Source: Ascarosepion bandense (Eukaryota > Mollusca > Cephalopoda > Sepiida > Sepiidae). Taken from it: a stretch of 64,000 nucleotides of DNA. The DNA lies in the NCBI GenBank assembly GCA_037127315.1, contig JBBBDQ010000913.1:7486501-7550500 (forward strand). The letters are read 5' to 3'. A model generated the notes under the pieces. The model was not told the DNA's origin. It did not search any database and saw nothing but the letters and a program-made list of their open reading frames with translations. The translations under genes were made by a program, and so were the position numbers. This document shows positions 21,990 to 33,340 of the stretch, piece after piece; the stretch's first letter is position 1, and each line of letters begins with the position of its first letter.

Positions 21990-22200
21990 CTACCTTTCCC
22001 AAAGTTATTTTTGCGTAAGTGAAAATAACGAATCCAACGATTAAAAATTCCGAGCCATGATCCACTGCACCACCTGAATCCAAGCTTTCAGCTCCCGGCA
22101 TTCCCAAGCGGTCATCCATCTTGGTAAAGACCAGGCTCGACGTTGCTTAACTTCAGTGATCGTACGGAACAGGTATTTCAATGCGATGTGTCCGTAAGCC
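21990..22200 (-). repeat. Composite SINE: 5S rRNA head plus tRNA-like part
   Basis: On the minus strand a 5S-like sequence (22200 to about 22092) carries the internal control boxes: GATCACTGAAGTTAAGCAACG and GGATGACCGCTTGGGAATGCC. About 16 bases later a tRNA-like block GTGGTGCAGTGGATCATGG and the SINE body TTCACTTACGCAAAAATAAC follow. The copy at 52.9-53.2 kb has the same order, so this is a real dimeric family. Confidence 0.8.
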
Positions 22201-22261
22201 GAAAGAAGAAGAAATCATAAGAAACAGCTTCATGAGAAGCGTCATAACAAGTTAAGAAAAT

Positions 22262-22975
22262 AATTTATGACTAGCAGTATAGCCCGGCGTTGCTCGGGTG
22301 TAATGAAAGTTTTAAAAGTAATCCATGGTCCTGGAGCTCAGACTCTTTGGACGTTGGCACGAAAGACTAAAAAGCAAAGTTGTTTCCAGTTAAAGCGAAA
22401 CCGTAGACTGAAAGAAAAATGAATGGATGTAAGTTAAATTTTGATTGTCAAATAAGTTTTTCGTCGTAAACTGAATTTTGAAGGTTAAATAAGTCCTCTG
22501 AGTAAATGAGATCCTGGCTGAGGCTAAGAACTACAATTATACCTACTTAGAGCCAAACCCGAAGCAAAAACTAAAATAAAAGGGCTGAAAAAATACAGAC
22601 ATACAGGTAGATAAACAGACACGCACACAAACATCTTGCCTTTTATATATATATAATCGGTTTTCTGCACTATTGTAGGAACTGCAACCTTGAAACTTCT
22701 GAATATCGTTTCTTTTGTCTTTGTCTATGAGTGTATCAAATTTGATTAAAATCAGACCACTCCTTCTATAACCCGATTTTTTCGATTATCGATTTTCAAT
22801 ATTTATTGGGGGTACCTCGACACAAAACCTAGCTAAGAACACTTGCAGACGCATATAGTACAACTGTGTAAAATTCCAAGAAAATCTGTTCAGTCGTTTC
22901 GGAGACCATAGGTAACGGACACACACACAAACACACACACATACACACAGACAAAGTTCCATTTATAAATAAGTT
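22262..22975 (+). repeat. Dispersed repeat of the TAGCCCGGCGTTGCTCGGG type
   Basis: Starts CTAGCAGTATAGCCCGGCGT and includes GTGTAATGAAAGTTTTAAAA.TAATCCATGGTCCT.GAG, shared with 48378-48430. Later blocks (TCAGTCGTTTCGGAGACCATAGG, then CA-rich sequence) are typical of invertebrate LINE 3' regions of this type. No coding frame. Confidence 0.55.
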
Positions 22976-22999
22976 TAGATTATTTTTTTCAGCAGACAG

Positions 23000-23470
23000 A
23001 TAATAGCTGGTCCCTTGGGTGGACAATACTTCTATAAAGAGAGAAACAGAATCCTTTGTATTTGCAGGACAGAAGTGAGTCCTCAGAATGAAGGCACTCA
23101 AAGACAGGATAGACAAATCACAGCAAGAATGTAAATGCAGAATGTTGATGTGATAGTAAACCACATACTCACTGAATTCCCAGATTGACACAGAAAGAAT
23201 ATAAGCAACAACATGATTGGATTGGTAGAAAAACCAGAGGCAGTGACATAAGATCTCAGTCACAAGGTATTTTTTTATAGATAAGAAGAATAGTATTTGT
23301 CAAATTATTGATTTGCTGTGTCATATGATGTAGGAGTTGAGACCAAAGAAACAGAAAAGACAGAAAATACCAGGATCTTGCTAGAGAGCTGAAGAAGCCA
23401 TGTAATATGAATTTAAAACTAATTCTTGTATTAATGGGAGAGCTTTGAACACCACTGTTATGTCGCCAAG
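23000..23470 (+). pseudogene. Retroelement RT C-terminal remnant
   Basis: Decayed frames read segments like KKN...CQIID, a V..KETEK..KYQDLARELK block and a VLMGEL-like end, a C-terminal domain seen in several invertebrate non-LTR protein families. 24560-24935 is a similar copy. Stops and shifts throughout. Family uncertain. Confidence 0.4.
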
Positions 23471-23936
23471 TATAAATGAATAACTCAACAACAGAATCAG
23501 AATATAAGTTGTATTCCGCGGAAAGACGGTTAGTATGTACAGAAGTGATTAGTAATATTTACAATAGAAAGATACAAGAGTCCAATCCGTCGGAAGACGT
23601 GTGTATACGTGATTACTTCCGGTACGCCACCGGAAGTGTGACTAACTCTTCACTGACTCGCACTGACTCTTCAGTAACTCATTAGAGACTCTCAAGTGAC
23701 TCTCTACGACTCATTATTTAGTCGTCCCTCCCAGTAAGGGCAACATATGACACATGGTCAGTTTATATCTGGGATTTCCGGGCTATATGGCCCGGCCAAA
23801 AAATGTCTGTCTATTTTTGCCCAGTCGTGCTTCTACACTTCGGCGGAACCACGACTGGGTTATAGCGCCCTCTACCCGAAGGCAGAGAGCTGACAGTGTC
23901 GTAGAGTCGTCAGTATAGTGACTCTGTACGACTCTC

Positions 23937-23982
23937 CTGTCGAGAATCCACCATTGCTATATATATATATATATATAGCAAT
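23937..23982. repeat. TA microsatellite in a short palindrome
   Basis: CCATTGCTA(TA)n...TAGCAATGG can fold into a hairpin. The 23590-23940 stretch to the left is GACTC-rich and GC-richer than its surroundings, and is not assigned. Confidence 0.7.
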
Positions 23983-24234
23983 GGGAACAGTCCATTTGTA
24001 GTCAAATAGGAGCGGCGCCCTAACAACCACCTAGCAAACTGAAAAAAAACCTAAGTGACAAATTTGAATTGAAATCAAATTTTAGACATTTAAAAATATT
24101 CGATAAATAGCTTCGATGAAATCAAATTGGTGGCTGATCTTTAAAATTACCATTTTTCACAGTAAGGTTCACCCTAAACAAGGCCCGACGGTAGATGGTT
24201 ACGTTAATGGATAGTTTATTACTGTAGACTTAAA

Positions 24235-24480
24235 CAGGTTCAGATTATGGTAATCGAGGAAATATTCTCGTGAGAGTCAATTCCACAGGAGAGTGGTTCG
24301 CGCGAAGAAGCTGTTTAAGTGGAACTTACTTCTCGCCGATAGTGTACGGAGGGATTGTGGGTGGTTTTATAGAATGGATGTGACACAGTGGGTCTTAGCC
24401 GAGAAGGTTAGACCTGAAAGAATTCCTGGGACAAAAATGGCATGTTAATCTTAACGCTCCAAAAGGACATTGTTTAGATA
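24235..24480 (-). pseudogene. Diverged LINE C-terminal fragment
   Basis: GTCAATTCCACAGGAGAGTGGTTCGCGCGAAGAAGC resembles the minus-strand C-terminal block of the LINE family (AATTCCACAGGCGGGAAGTGCGAG). Low similarity elsewhere. Confidence 0.35.
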
Positions 24481-24559
24481 TTAAAGTCTCGATCTAATTT
24501 CTGCTTAAAGAAAAGTAAATGCAGGATTTGTGAATAAGATGATGATAGAGTTAACCATA

Positions 24560-24935
24560 TACACTCTGAATATAGTAAGGTGGTACAGAAAGAGTATAAG
24601 TGATTAGATAGGTAGGAGAACCCACTGCCTAAGAAGCGGTATAAACATCAGACAGAGTCAGTTAAAAAAATAACGCTCAAAAGATATAGGATTTCTCCCT
24701 CCAGACAGATCCTGTCACTGAAACACGGAAAACATACCTTATTGTTATAAAGAACAGTGTAGAATAGCAAGTGCCAAATTATTGACTTTGGTATTCCATA
24801 TGATACAAAAGTAGGCTCCAAAGAAAAGATTGAAAAATCCAGGATCTGATTGACGAGTTGAAGACGCTATGACACTTGACATTTGAAGTAATTCATATAG
24901 TAATGGGTCGCTAGAATAAACATGAATAGGTGCTT
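24560..24935 (+). pseudogene. Retroelement RT C-terminal remnant, copy 2
   Basis: Parallels 23110-23420: an AGAAAGAGTATAAGTGATTAG block, then CAAATTATTGACTTTGG...CATATGATAC and AATCCAGGATCTGAT...GAGTTGAAGACGC. Dead. Confidence 0.4.
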
Positions 24936-25411
24936 AGGAAAATTTGAAGTTCGACCAAGCTTGTAGACCTCCAGAAAACTGCATTCACATACCCTGGGAG
25001 GAGTCTTCGAAATGTTCTTGAGTTATTTAGAAATACGATTTCTTGCAAATCCTTGAGAGATGAATAGATTTTTCTTTCTTTTAAGCCAATTTAATGACCA
25101 AGGTTTCTCTGGAATTTTGTCTCCAGTCTATATTTGAGTAAATTTAGTGACCAGTAATTTTCAGGAATTCTATCTCTAGCCTAGCTCCATTGAATTGACA
25201 AACGTGAAGTTTTGTTTGTGATTTTAGATAGACGTAAAAATAGATTACTCGGTAAAAACTGACTAACCAAAAGCTGTGTTGGTGGAACATAAGTGGGCGG
25301 AAAGAGATGGTTGGTCCCCTGTTATATATCGACAAACAACAAACACGCATATATATAAAAATATAAAGTTATATTTTTATTAATGACGATGAACCGTGTA
25401 GAATAGGGAAC

Positions 25412-25743
25412 AGAGAATTGAGAGAGCGTGCTTCTAATGGGTTGACGGGAGTGTAGTCTTATCTGTTGTGTCTCTCTTCACCGGCCGATCTCTGTTGCTC
25501 CTCTACTGGCGAATCCGTGTGCCGAGGTCTTTTTATAATCTTCCAGAACCGGGACTTTTTCTTCCGGTTTTGCTTCGCCCACGCACGCCCACGTAATTCT
25601 CAGAGACACCTGTTCTGTTTGCCTCTGTAGTTATTTCCGCTGCTGCCGGAAATAAGGTCAAACGACATCCGTTCCTTTCAACGACCGGAAACACCCTCGC
25701 TTGCATCAGCCTTCCTCGGGTGGGGCCAGATTGTTATATTACA
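25412..25743. mobile_element. MITE-like element, copy 2, one arm missing
   Basis: Matches 16068-16384: AGAATTGAGAGAGCGTGCTTC, CCGGGACTTTTTCTTCCGG and the right arm to GGGGCCAGATTGTTATATTACA. The left ~145-bp arm is absent. A 10-bp CGCCCACGCA-type tandem duplication is present near 25577-25592. Confidence 0.85.
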
Positions 25744-25744
25744 C

Positions 25745-26500
25745 CCCCAGCCAGTATCAATATAATGAATGGTCAGTGACAGTAGCAGGAGTAGTGAAAC
25801 GGCCAGCAGTGAGTGAAGCTGTAAGGAGTCATTGGAACTGTCAAGGAGTGATTGAAGGATTCAAGAGTCAGTGAGACAGCTGGGCAGTGAGTGCGTAGGC
25901 GTCTATTTTCCGTGGCCAGATTAAGTGAGAAATCGTAATTTTTATTTTTATTTTTTTTTGCTACTTCCTCACCAAACATGTGTCTTGAAAAGCATTTGGT
26001 GTTATTCTTTGTCGACTTTGATCGCATCACTGTGGAACATAGTGAGCAGCGGTATATTCGCATACAACTGATATTGGATGTCATCACAGCTTGTGCAGTG
26101 ACGTGCGGAATCACATCATTACAGTTATGAGTAGTCTTGTTGACACCATACATCATGAAGAGAATTTCTATTGACTACAATAATGCGCGTTACCAACACA
26201 ATATTTATGCCATAATAGTATAATTGGCAGTTTTAGTGTGAGATCAAATGCCAGCGCATTTTCATGAAAGGCAAATTAATATTTATTGCTATCTTTATTT
26301 TTTCATGATTTTCGTTTCGGACCAGAGATCTTTCATTAGACACTCTCTTCGTTTAGTAAAACGACTTTGATGGACAGCATTTTAATCACTCTCTGGCCTA
26401 TTTATTTTATATTCTGTCAGTACGGATTATAATGTCTAAAAGATTAATGACCTTATGGACTTCTATGATTGTTTCAGGGGAATTTCTATGCTATTTTCAG
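25745..26500. other. Unassigned, CAGTGAG-rich start
   Basis: 25745-25900 is rich in imperfect (A/G)GTCAGTGA / CAGTGAG motifs. A 127-codon minus-strand frame (26156-25773) overlaps it but has no recognisable motif and is probably non-coding. Confidence 0.35.
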
Positions 26501-26504
26501 CATG

Positions 26505-26786
26505 TGGGGCACTATAATTCGAACTCGGCTCTCGAATTACAGTTGAATTCGTTGCAATCATATACGCGCAAATGCCCTTGAGAAAGGCATTAATCCGTCT
26601 CTTCCCTCCAGCTAGGGGTTAAATAACAGGATAGATTGGGTTCTATAGCCTTGGTTGGCAACCACTCTACCGCAGAAAGTAATGGCAACCTACTGCAGGA
26701 TAATCTTCTGCCCAGTCAGTCATATCTCTTTCGAGACATGATCGCCCAAGCGTGTATCACGTATGGCACTTAACTGACTGAATGAC
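26505..26786 (+). repeat. tRNA-headed SINE, head decayed
   Basis: Degenerate head (TTCGAACTCGGCTCTCGAATTACAG), then intact body and CTTAACTGACTGAATG end. Confidence 0.85.
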
Positions 26787-27120
26787 TATACTACTCAAAC
26801 TTATTGTGTTTGCTTATACTTTCAGTTTCAGATTTTGACAAGAAAATTCTCAGTCTTCAATAGTTTCATCATGTTTACCTAATCTATATATTTGTCCTGT
26901 CGCATTTTTATTGTTTGCCTGGTAATTCTTGTTGTATAGGTTTTGCTCCTGTGCAGCCATTATAAATACCTCCGTCTCTGTTTTTAGCTCCGTACTCTTC
27001 AGGCAGTAATGGATTTTGTTCTTTTCTATATAGGCATCGTTACTTCTAAATGTATATTGACCATGTACTTTTTTTTATCCATGTATGATTTTAAATTATT
27101 TCCTGCGTTTTTGCAAGCTT

Positions 27121-27363
27121 ACTCACTTCTTGCATTCACTTACGCGCAAATACCCTTGGGAAAGGTATTAATCCGTCTCTTCTCTCCAGTTATGGGTTAA
27201 ATAACAGGACAGATTGGGTTCTATATTCTTGGCCGGCAACCAGTCTACCACAGAAAGCAAAGACAACTTACTGCGGGATAATCTTCTGCTCAGTCAGTCA
27301 TGTCTCTTTCGAGACATGATCGCCTAAGCATGTATCACGTATGGCACTTAACTGACTGACTCA
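27121..27363 (+). repeat. tRNA-headed SINE, 5'-truncated
   Basis: Begins in the body (TTGCATTCACTTACGCGCAAA) and runs to CTTAACTGACTGACTC. Confidence 0.85.
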
Positions 27364-27640
27364 CCGACGGGATGTTGCTTGCCTTTGTCTCTTCTATAAA
27401 TATTTTCACGGCTTCTGCTCTGATGAGATTAACTCCCTGGTGACCCCTCTACATGAATTTACTCGAGCAACCAGACTGGCAACAAGGTCTCACCCTTTTA
27501 CAGTCAAAACAACCAAATGCAGCCGCCACTATTACTCTTCAGCTCCTTTTCTAGCACCCCCTGCTTGTGGAACTCCCTTCCGTCCTTCCGTATACGTGCT
27601 TCCCTGATAGCTACAATCACCAAGAGTTTTAATGCAACGT
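27364..27640 (+). pseudogene. LINE C-terminal fragment (jockey/CR1-like family)
   Basis: TGTCTCTTCTATAAATATTT and CACGGCTTCTGCTCTGATG match the C-terminal coding region at 63150-63190. Then TGTGGAACTCCCTTCCGTCC matches the conserved C-terminal block that reads roughly as LWNSLP in this family. It lacks the 3' UTR. It directly abuts the SINE to its left. Confidence 0.75.
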
Positions 27641-27689
27641 CAATTGCAACGTCAAATGCAAATTGGAGATTGTCAATTTTTCTCAGCGT

Positions 27690-27978
27690 CCAGTGGTCAT
27701 AGTTTGCTGAACTCATTCACAGCGCATCAAGATTTATATGTACAATAATTACTTTCATATTTCACTGCATTTCCATTCTCTATGTGCGTAGTGGTGCTCG
27801 GGATATTAGGTCAGAATGAGAAATCGGAGGGCCGTGTTCGAATTCCGGCTGAATTCGTTGCATTCACTTACGCGCAAGCATCCCTGGAGAAGATATTAAT
27901 AGGTTTCTTCTCTCCAGCTATGGATTAAATAACAGGATAGATTGGGTTATCTAGTCTTGGTTTGCAACCATCATACCA
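27690..27978 (+). repeat. 290-bp duplication, left copy with SINE part
   Basis: Near-identical to 28757-29043, beginning CAGTGGTCATAGTTTGCTG. It includes a SINE head and body (27785 on) cut off after CATCATACCAC. Only a few substitutions distinguish the copies. Confidence 0.9.
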
Positions 27979-28169
27979 CTGTACTTAGACTGAGTTGTTC
28001 TCTGTCCGAAGATAGAGAACTTGACTGACAATTTCGAGTTCTTGCAGAACTTTGACATTGAACTCTCTTTGAGTTCTTTATTTAAGACGTCTTGCCTAAT
28101 TTATTTGGGTTACCGGAGGCGTCTTATTTACTCCCCAGTAGTATAATCGCCCTTTTCTGTGAACCCTTT

Positions 28170-28600
28170 CTAAATGCGACTAACTCTTTCATCACTAGAA
28201 ACAAAAAAGGGAGTGATAGATTGCTATGTGATATCAGTTCTTCAATACAGCAGTGAATGTTGGACAATATCACTGAAGACGAAGGAAAAACTTAAAGCAG
28301 CTGAAATGTGGTTCTACAGAAGGATGCTGCGGATATCATGGACCGAGCATGTGAGCAATGATGAGGTGTTGGAAAGAATGGTAACGAATGGTAACGAAAA
28401 GAAAAGTAATAGTGAGCATCAGGAAGAGACAACTGAAGTTCCTGGGACATGCAATGAGGAAAGAGGGCTTGGAGAATCTGCTACTGACAGGGCAGATAGA
28501 AGGAAAAAGAGACAGAGGAACGAGTGTTGCGTGGTGTAACAGCAGAAAACGTACTAAGAGCCTCCAGGGATAGGAAGACGAGGAAAGCCACGATCGCCTT
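28170..28600 (+). pseudogene. RTE-type LINE, 3' fragment
   Basis: Reads LETKKGVIDCYVISVLQYSSECW, EMWFYRRMLRISWTEHV and IRKRQLKFLGHAMRKEG in two frames, with a 9-base local duplication (GTAACGAATG) near 28380-28398 and a shift. It ends near GCCACGATCGCC. Same family as the 2.1, 6.3 and 10.8 kb copies. Confidence 0.8.
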
Positions 28601-28756
28601 ATAATCGTCTTTATTTTCTTAACTCTTTCCTAGGGCGTTTCTTATGCTTTATACAATTCTCGTTCTTTTCTCAACTCTTCCCCAGCCTGTTTACCATGAA
28701 GCATATAATCTTCATCCTTTTTTAAACATTTAAGCGCGCAAACAAAGACGCGTCTA

Positions 28757-29140
28757 GTGGTCATAGTTTGCTGAACTCATTCACAGCGCATCAAGATTTA
28801 TATGTACAATAATTACTTTCATATTTCACTGCATTTCTATTCTCTATGTGCGTAGTGGTGCTCGGGATATTAGGTCAGAATGAGAAATCGGAGGGCCGTG
28901 TTTGAATTCCGGCTGAATTGGTTGCGTTCACTTACGCGCAAGCATCTCTGGAGAAGATATTAATAGGTTTCTTCTCTCCAGCTATGGATTAAATAACAGG
29001 ACAGATTGGGTTATCTAGTCTTGGTTGCAACCATCATACCACAGAAAGTAATTGCAACCTACTGCAGGAAACTTTTCTGTCCAGTTAGTCATGTCTCTTT
29101 TGAGACTTGATCGCCTATCATTGTGTATGGCATTTAAATG
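28757..29140 (+). repeat. 290-bp duplication, right copy with full SINE 3' part
   Basis: Repeats 27690-27978 and then continues through the SINE 3' half (AGAAAGTAATTGCAACCTACTGC, GAGACTTGATCGCC). So this copy preserves the ancestral SINE and the left copy is the interrupted one. Confidence 0.9.
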
Positions 29141-29579
29141 ATTGAATAAAACCTAAATTTTTTCCGGCATCTTCCTGATCTTTCAGTTTTGACCCCAGAT
29201 CTGATCGAACTGTAACGCCAACTCCCCACAACTTATCCCTATTTAAAATATCTTTATTAGTAAATCCTTATCTACAAGATTTTTAGAAGTAAACTTGATA
29301 CTACTTTCTTTGTTGTCCTTACAAACACTACAACTATCTTAGAATAGCCAGGAGACTTATTGTCATTGTCATGATTTAACATGTATTCTCTTTTGTTTTC
29401 GTTTATTAATCATTATTTTTAAAATCACGAGTATCTATTTTCTGGTTATCACGTGGCAAAAGATGGAGATTCTCGACAGTGTCTACAACATGCTTACCTG
29501 TTTGATGATAAACAGTTGCTTTATGAATAAGTAGACATGTGTCAGTGCTGTGTCTGCGTATCCTTGTCTGGTTATGGAC

Positions 29580-29582
<3 letters not shown>

Positions 29583-29632
<50 letters not shown>
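29583..29632. repeat. (TA)n microsatellite
   Basis: Pure TA repeat. Reading frames through it are artefacts. Confidence 0.95.
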
Positions 29633-29636
<4 letters not shown>

Positions 29637-29639
29637 TGT

Positions 29640-30470
29640 TATTACAATGGTTTATAAAAGCATTATATCACAACACAAAAATCTTCATGTTTCAGAAAAG
29701 TACTGTTCTTCTTCAGGTGATATTTTAAAGTAAACGATGAAAATGATTTATTTAGAAAATATAAGATGAATTCATGATTATTTCGAAAATTAAAGAGTAA
29801 TAGTTGGAGAATATGCTTGTAGGTGTGTTAGTATTATTCAATCAAAAATGAGAATTAAGTTGAACTATGAATTTGAAAATTGGGGTTGCAAAAGGAAACA
29901 GAGTAACTTGATGTCAAGGCATGACACTTTTTAATCAAAGGCTACAATGGTCTTTATTATAATAGAGAATATATATACATAGGAAACAGTTATAAAAAAG
30001 TGCTTTATACACAATTAAAAAAATCAAAAGTGTAGAACTTTTAAGTATTAAAAGATAGGAATATTAACTACTTACGCTACCATGATTTTAACTGGAGAGA
30101 TTTTGTCAGGCGGTATAAGTTAATTATATATTTATTGTTCATTAAAAATGAACAATTGTGGCACAAGACTCAGGGGGATGTGGTCGACACTATACCTAGC
30201 TAACCAGAAACACGAACTTTTAATGCAATTTGTTTATTCACCTCATAACTCATCCATCATTATTCAATCCTACATGAACCACAATACCACATATAAACCG
30301 GGAATCTATAAAAAAAAAACAATGATATAAAAGTTTTAAATGTCTAATAACATATATAAAGAATTGATGAAGGGGAAAATTAAATGAACTCGAAAAACAA
30401 AAGGTATAACAAAAAGATAAACTAAAAAATATTTTAGCATGATCCTTGACCCCACATATATAAGAGCGGC
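29640..30470. other. Unassigned AT-rich sequence
   Basis: No gene recognised. A 60-codon frame at 30148-30330 has no family motif. 30121-30300 may belong to the LINE remnant that follows. Confidence 0.35.
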
Positions 30471-30639
30471 AGATTCAAGAGCCTCACTCAGTAAAGGAGG
30501 AAGAATGACAACGTAAGTGGTGGGATCAAAAGGGACAAAAACAAACTAGTGAGGTTAGGAATCTCGACATGGATCATATACCAATTAGAATGCTGCGGAC
30601 AGACCAAGAATAACAATTACTCACATTAATTAGATACAC

Positions 30640-31700
30640 AAGACGAGTCTAGCTTAAACAGGGTAATGACCCGAAGGAAACCACCCCGTTATATCGAAGG
30701 GAAACTAAAAAAAGAAAATCAACTCTGACCTCATTCATTCGAACCAAGCTTGCCACTTTTACCAATCTTTCGCTGAAATATGTCGACATCAAACACTTTT
30801 TATCATATCTGATTATCATCTTGAGCCGCTGCTCAAAACATCCGATCAGATCGCGATAATAATAGCGTTGATATCGCAAGATTCCCTCCATTCGCAACAT
30901 CTATGTTACCGTTCTTGACACAGTTAGCAACGTGAAAAATGATTATCACATTTACCCCCAAAATACTAGAGGGACATATAGCACGAGTGTGTAAGATCAA
31001 TTAACATGAGATATTCGGAAGCGATACAGGCCGTCAACTCGCCGATATAGTTCCAGAACGGGCACACATTAGAACACCGTTAGAAAACGTGTGATGCCGT
31101 TTCCTCTAGTCCAAGGTCATACAGATGACAATTATGTAAATTCACCTAGTCCCATCTGAAGGCTATGCTCGTTACGAATCATTCGCCAGGTAAGCGAAAA
31201 CTCAGTTTTGCTGATATAAGCGCCCAAGACCAGAAACATCGAAACTCGGTCGCAGACAAGCCAATCCGTTTATAAAGTGGGTTCGACAAGACCCCTTCCA
31301 CTAAAATCCGATACATAGCTCTCTTAAGCCGTAAAAGGTCAGTGGACCGAGGAATCACCTTCAAGGCCTATCGACACTCTTTGAAGAATATCATCTGTTT
31401 CCAGGGCTTATGTAGGCGCTCAGCCCTAGAAGCCCGGTGAGTGATAGGAAGACTAGAGAAGGCGTCCCTAACACTCCCTTCCAAGAACGAATCTCACATC
31501 ACGTTCGAGGAAACTCAACCTCAACGCGTTTCGGAGATGCAAAGTGTAACCTCCCCCATAACACGGACGCTGAACACAGAAAGGTCTGCGAACTTAATGC
31601 TTGACACCACTCCAAGAGAAAGCGAATAGTCAGCGTTCGATTGCTTTCTTGTGGTAGTTGAAGAGCGAGAGAACAGACAACCAGTAAAGAGTAAGAGGAA
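30640..31700 (-). pseudogene. LINE remnant with zinc-knuckle-like C-terminus
   Basis: On the minus strand: TDLLRLKRAMYRILVEG and LSATEFRCFWSWALISAK (31179-31364), then a decayed segment reading C..C...LGLEETASH near 31100, as in zf-RVT-type C-terminal regions. Next is RDLIGCFEQRLKMIIRYDKK and RLVKVASLVRM (30649-30900). Stops break it. A non-LTR retrotransposon family distinct from the RTE and jockey/CR1-like ones. Confidence 0.5.
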
Positions 31701-31804
31701 AGATTTTCGTGTCTCTCACTTCCTACCTACCCTTTAAGAAAAACTTCCTTCGGAGCCAAATGCGGACCGCCACTCCTACCTTTACCTGTACCTCCGATAA
31801 ATTC

Positions 31805-32030
31805 TTCAGCTGATGATCGAACCAGAATCACACTCTAATAATGCGGTTGGATTATTTCGGCATCAGCTCAAGAAGAAGATCAGAACTGATAGAAGGCGGT
31901 TGCTATCAGCAGATTTCAATAAAAGATGGGTAAATGCAGTGAGCCTGGTTTGTGGGAACAGGCCAGCCTTGACTTATTTTAGTACTCTTTTTGACACAGC
32001 GGGTCGGTTTTCTTTTGGGTTAAGCTAGAC
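31805..32030 (+). pseudogene. Same LINE family, opposite strand fragment
   Basis: HQLKKKIRTDRRRLLSADFN and RWVNAVSLVCGNRPALTYF parallel the 30649-30900 minus-strand C-terminus (EQRLKMIIRYDKK, RLVKVASLV). So the family is present in both orientations within 1 kb. Confidence 0.5.
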
Positions 32031-32091
32031 TATTTTTTCCTAGTTGTTCTCGGCCTTATTCTGGCATTGCTTTTTGTCATTATCGTTACCG

Positions 32092-32401
32092 GATGTGCGT
32101 TGTGGTACAGTGGATATCGGCTCGGAACGAGAAACCGGAGAGCCGAGTTCGAATTCCAGTTGAATCCCTTGTATTCACTTACGCGCAAATACCCTTGGGA
32201 AAGGTATTAATCCGTCTCTTCCTTCCAGATATGGGTTAAATAGCAGGACAGATTGGGTTCTATAGCCCTGGTCGGCAACCAGTCTACCGCAGAAAGCAAT
32301 GGCAACCTACTGCGGGATAATCTCCTGCCCAGTCAGTCATGTCTCTTTCGGGACATGATCGCCCAAACGTGTTTCACGTATGGCACTTAACTGACTGACT
32401 T
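32092..32401 (+). repeat. tRNA-headed SINE, full length
   Basis: Best preserved copy: GCGTTGTGGTACAGTGGATA, B box GAGTTCGAATTCC, CGCAAATACCCTTGGGAAAG, CAACCTACTGCGGGATAATC, GACATGATCGCCCAAACGTG and the final CTTAACTGACTGACTT. Confidence 0.95.
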
Positions 32402-32523
32402 TTGTCATTGTTTCCTACCTCCCCAGTTTGTTTTTTACCATGACTGGGTAAGCTTTTGATTTTTCCTCACCACAATTTATTTTCCCTTCCCGTCCTCTAT
32501 TAAAAAAACTTCCCATATATTTC

Positions 32524-32885
32524 AATTGTTTTTTTTTTTTTGTTTGATTTTGTTGTCTCCAATTTGGAATTTGCACGTTTGTCTGTTTCTTTTGCTAACA
32601 ACCATACATTCTGTTTTCTTTCAATTTATGCTTAGTCCTTTCTTCTTGCTTTCCTTCACTATCTTCTTTAGGAGTTCCTGTAGTTTCCATGCATGTCAGA
32701 AGTGTTCGAATTTTCCACGCTTGTCGCCGGGTTTTAATCCAATTCAGCAGTTGTGAAATGTAGTGAAACAAAAGATGTAATAACGACTATCAGGCAAGAG
32801 GAAATTATTGTAGTGAATAAAGCATTCAATAACTGTGCAAACGTAATAAAGTTGGCCTTGTCCAAATTAGAAGCAGTAATAGAAA
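32524..32885. other. Unassigned, pyrimidine-rich
   Basis: T/C-rich stretch with no motif. The open frame at 32526-32756 is low complexity. Confidence 0.35.
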
Positions 32886-32887
32886 AG

Positions 32888-32992
32888 ATGCGCGTTGTGG
32901 TTCAATAGATATCGTCTTCGATTGAATTCGCTTCATTCACTTTCGCACAAATACTCTTGAAAAATGTATTAACCCATCTCTTCTTCCTCCGG
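32888..32992 (+). repeat. tRNA-headed SINE, 5' part
   Basis: GCGCGTTGTGGTTCAATAGATATCG then a deletion in the head and the body CATTCACTTTCGCACAAATAC through AACCCATCTCTTCTTCC, ending at the 5S-like segment. Confidence 0.75.
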
Positions 32993-33105
32993 GGTTTACG
33001 GCCATACCACGTTGAATACACCGGTTCTCGCTCGATCACCGAAGTTAAGCAACGTTGAACCTGGTCAGTATTTAGATGGGTGACCGCTTGGGAATACCAG
33101 GTGCA
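32993..33105 (+). repeat. 5S rRNA-derived segment of a composite SINE
   Basis: Reads as 5S rRNA from GTTTACGGCCATACCACGTTG through CCGAAGTTAAGCAACG (box A region) and GATGGGTGACCGCTTGGGAA (box C region) to CCAGGTGC. The last ~10 bases of a real 5S and its T-run terminator are replaced by reverse-oriented SINE sequence. Well conserved, so recently derived, but not a complete 5S gene. Confidence 0.85.
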
Positions 33106-33340
33106 GAAGATTATCCCGCAGTAGGTTGCCATTGCTTTCTGCGGTAGACTGGTTGCCAGCCAAGGCTATAGAACCCAATCTGTTCTGTTATTTAACCCAT
33201 AACTGGAAAGAAGAGCTGGATTAATACCTTTCCCAAGGGTATTTGCGCGTAAGTGAATGCAATGAATTCAACTGGAATTCGAACTCAGCACCCTGATTTC
33301 TCGTTCCGAGTCGATATCCACTGCTCCACAACGCACTCTG
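33106..33340 (-). repeat. tRNA-headed SINE, reversed, lacking 3' end
   Basis: Reverse complement of the SINE from GTTGTGGAGCAGTGGATATCG (33340) to GCGGGATAATCT (33106), joined directly to the 5S segment. Confidence 0.9.

Noticed and set aside
22829..23263. 144-codon minus-strand frame
   Set aside because: It includes a CA-repeat-coded stretch and lies antisense to a decayed retroelement; no motif.
25773..26156. 127-codon minus-strand gene
   Set aside because: No family motif; composition reflects CAGTGAG-rich sequence on the other strand.
32993..33105. Functional 5S rRNA gene
   Set aside because: The last bases and terminator are missing, and the sequence is fused to a reversed SINE; two other copies are clearly SINE heads.
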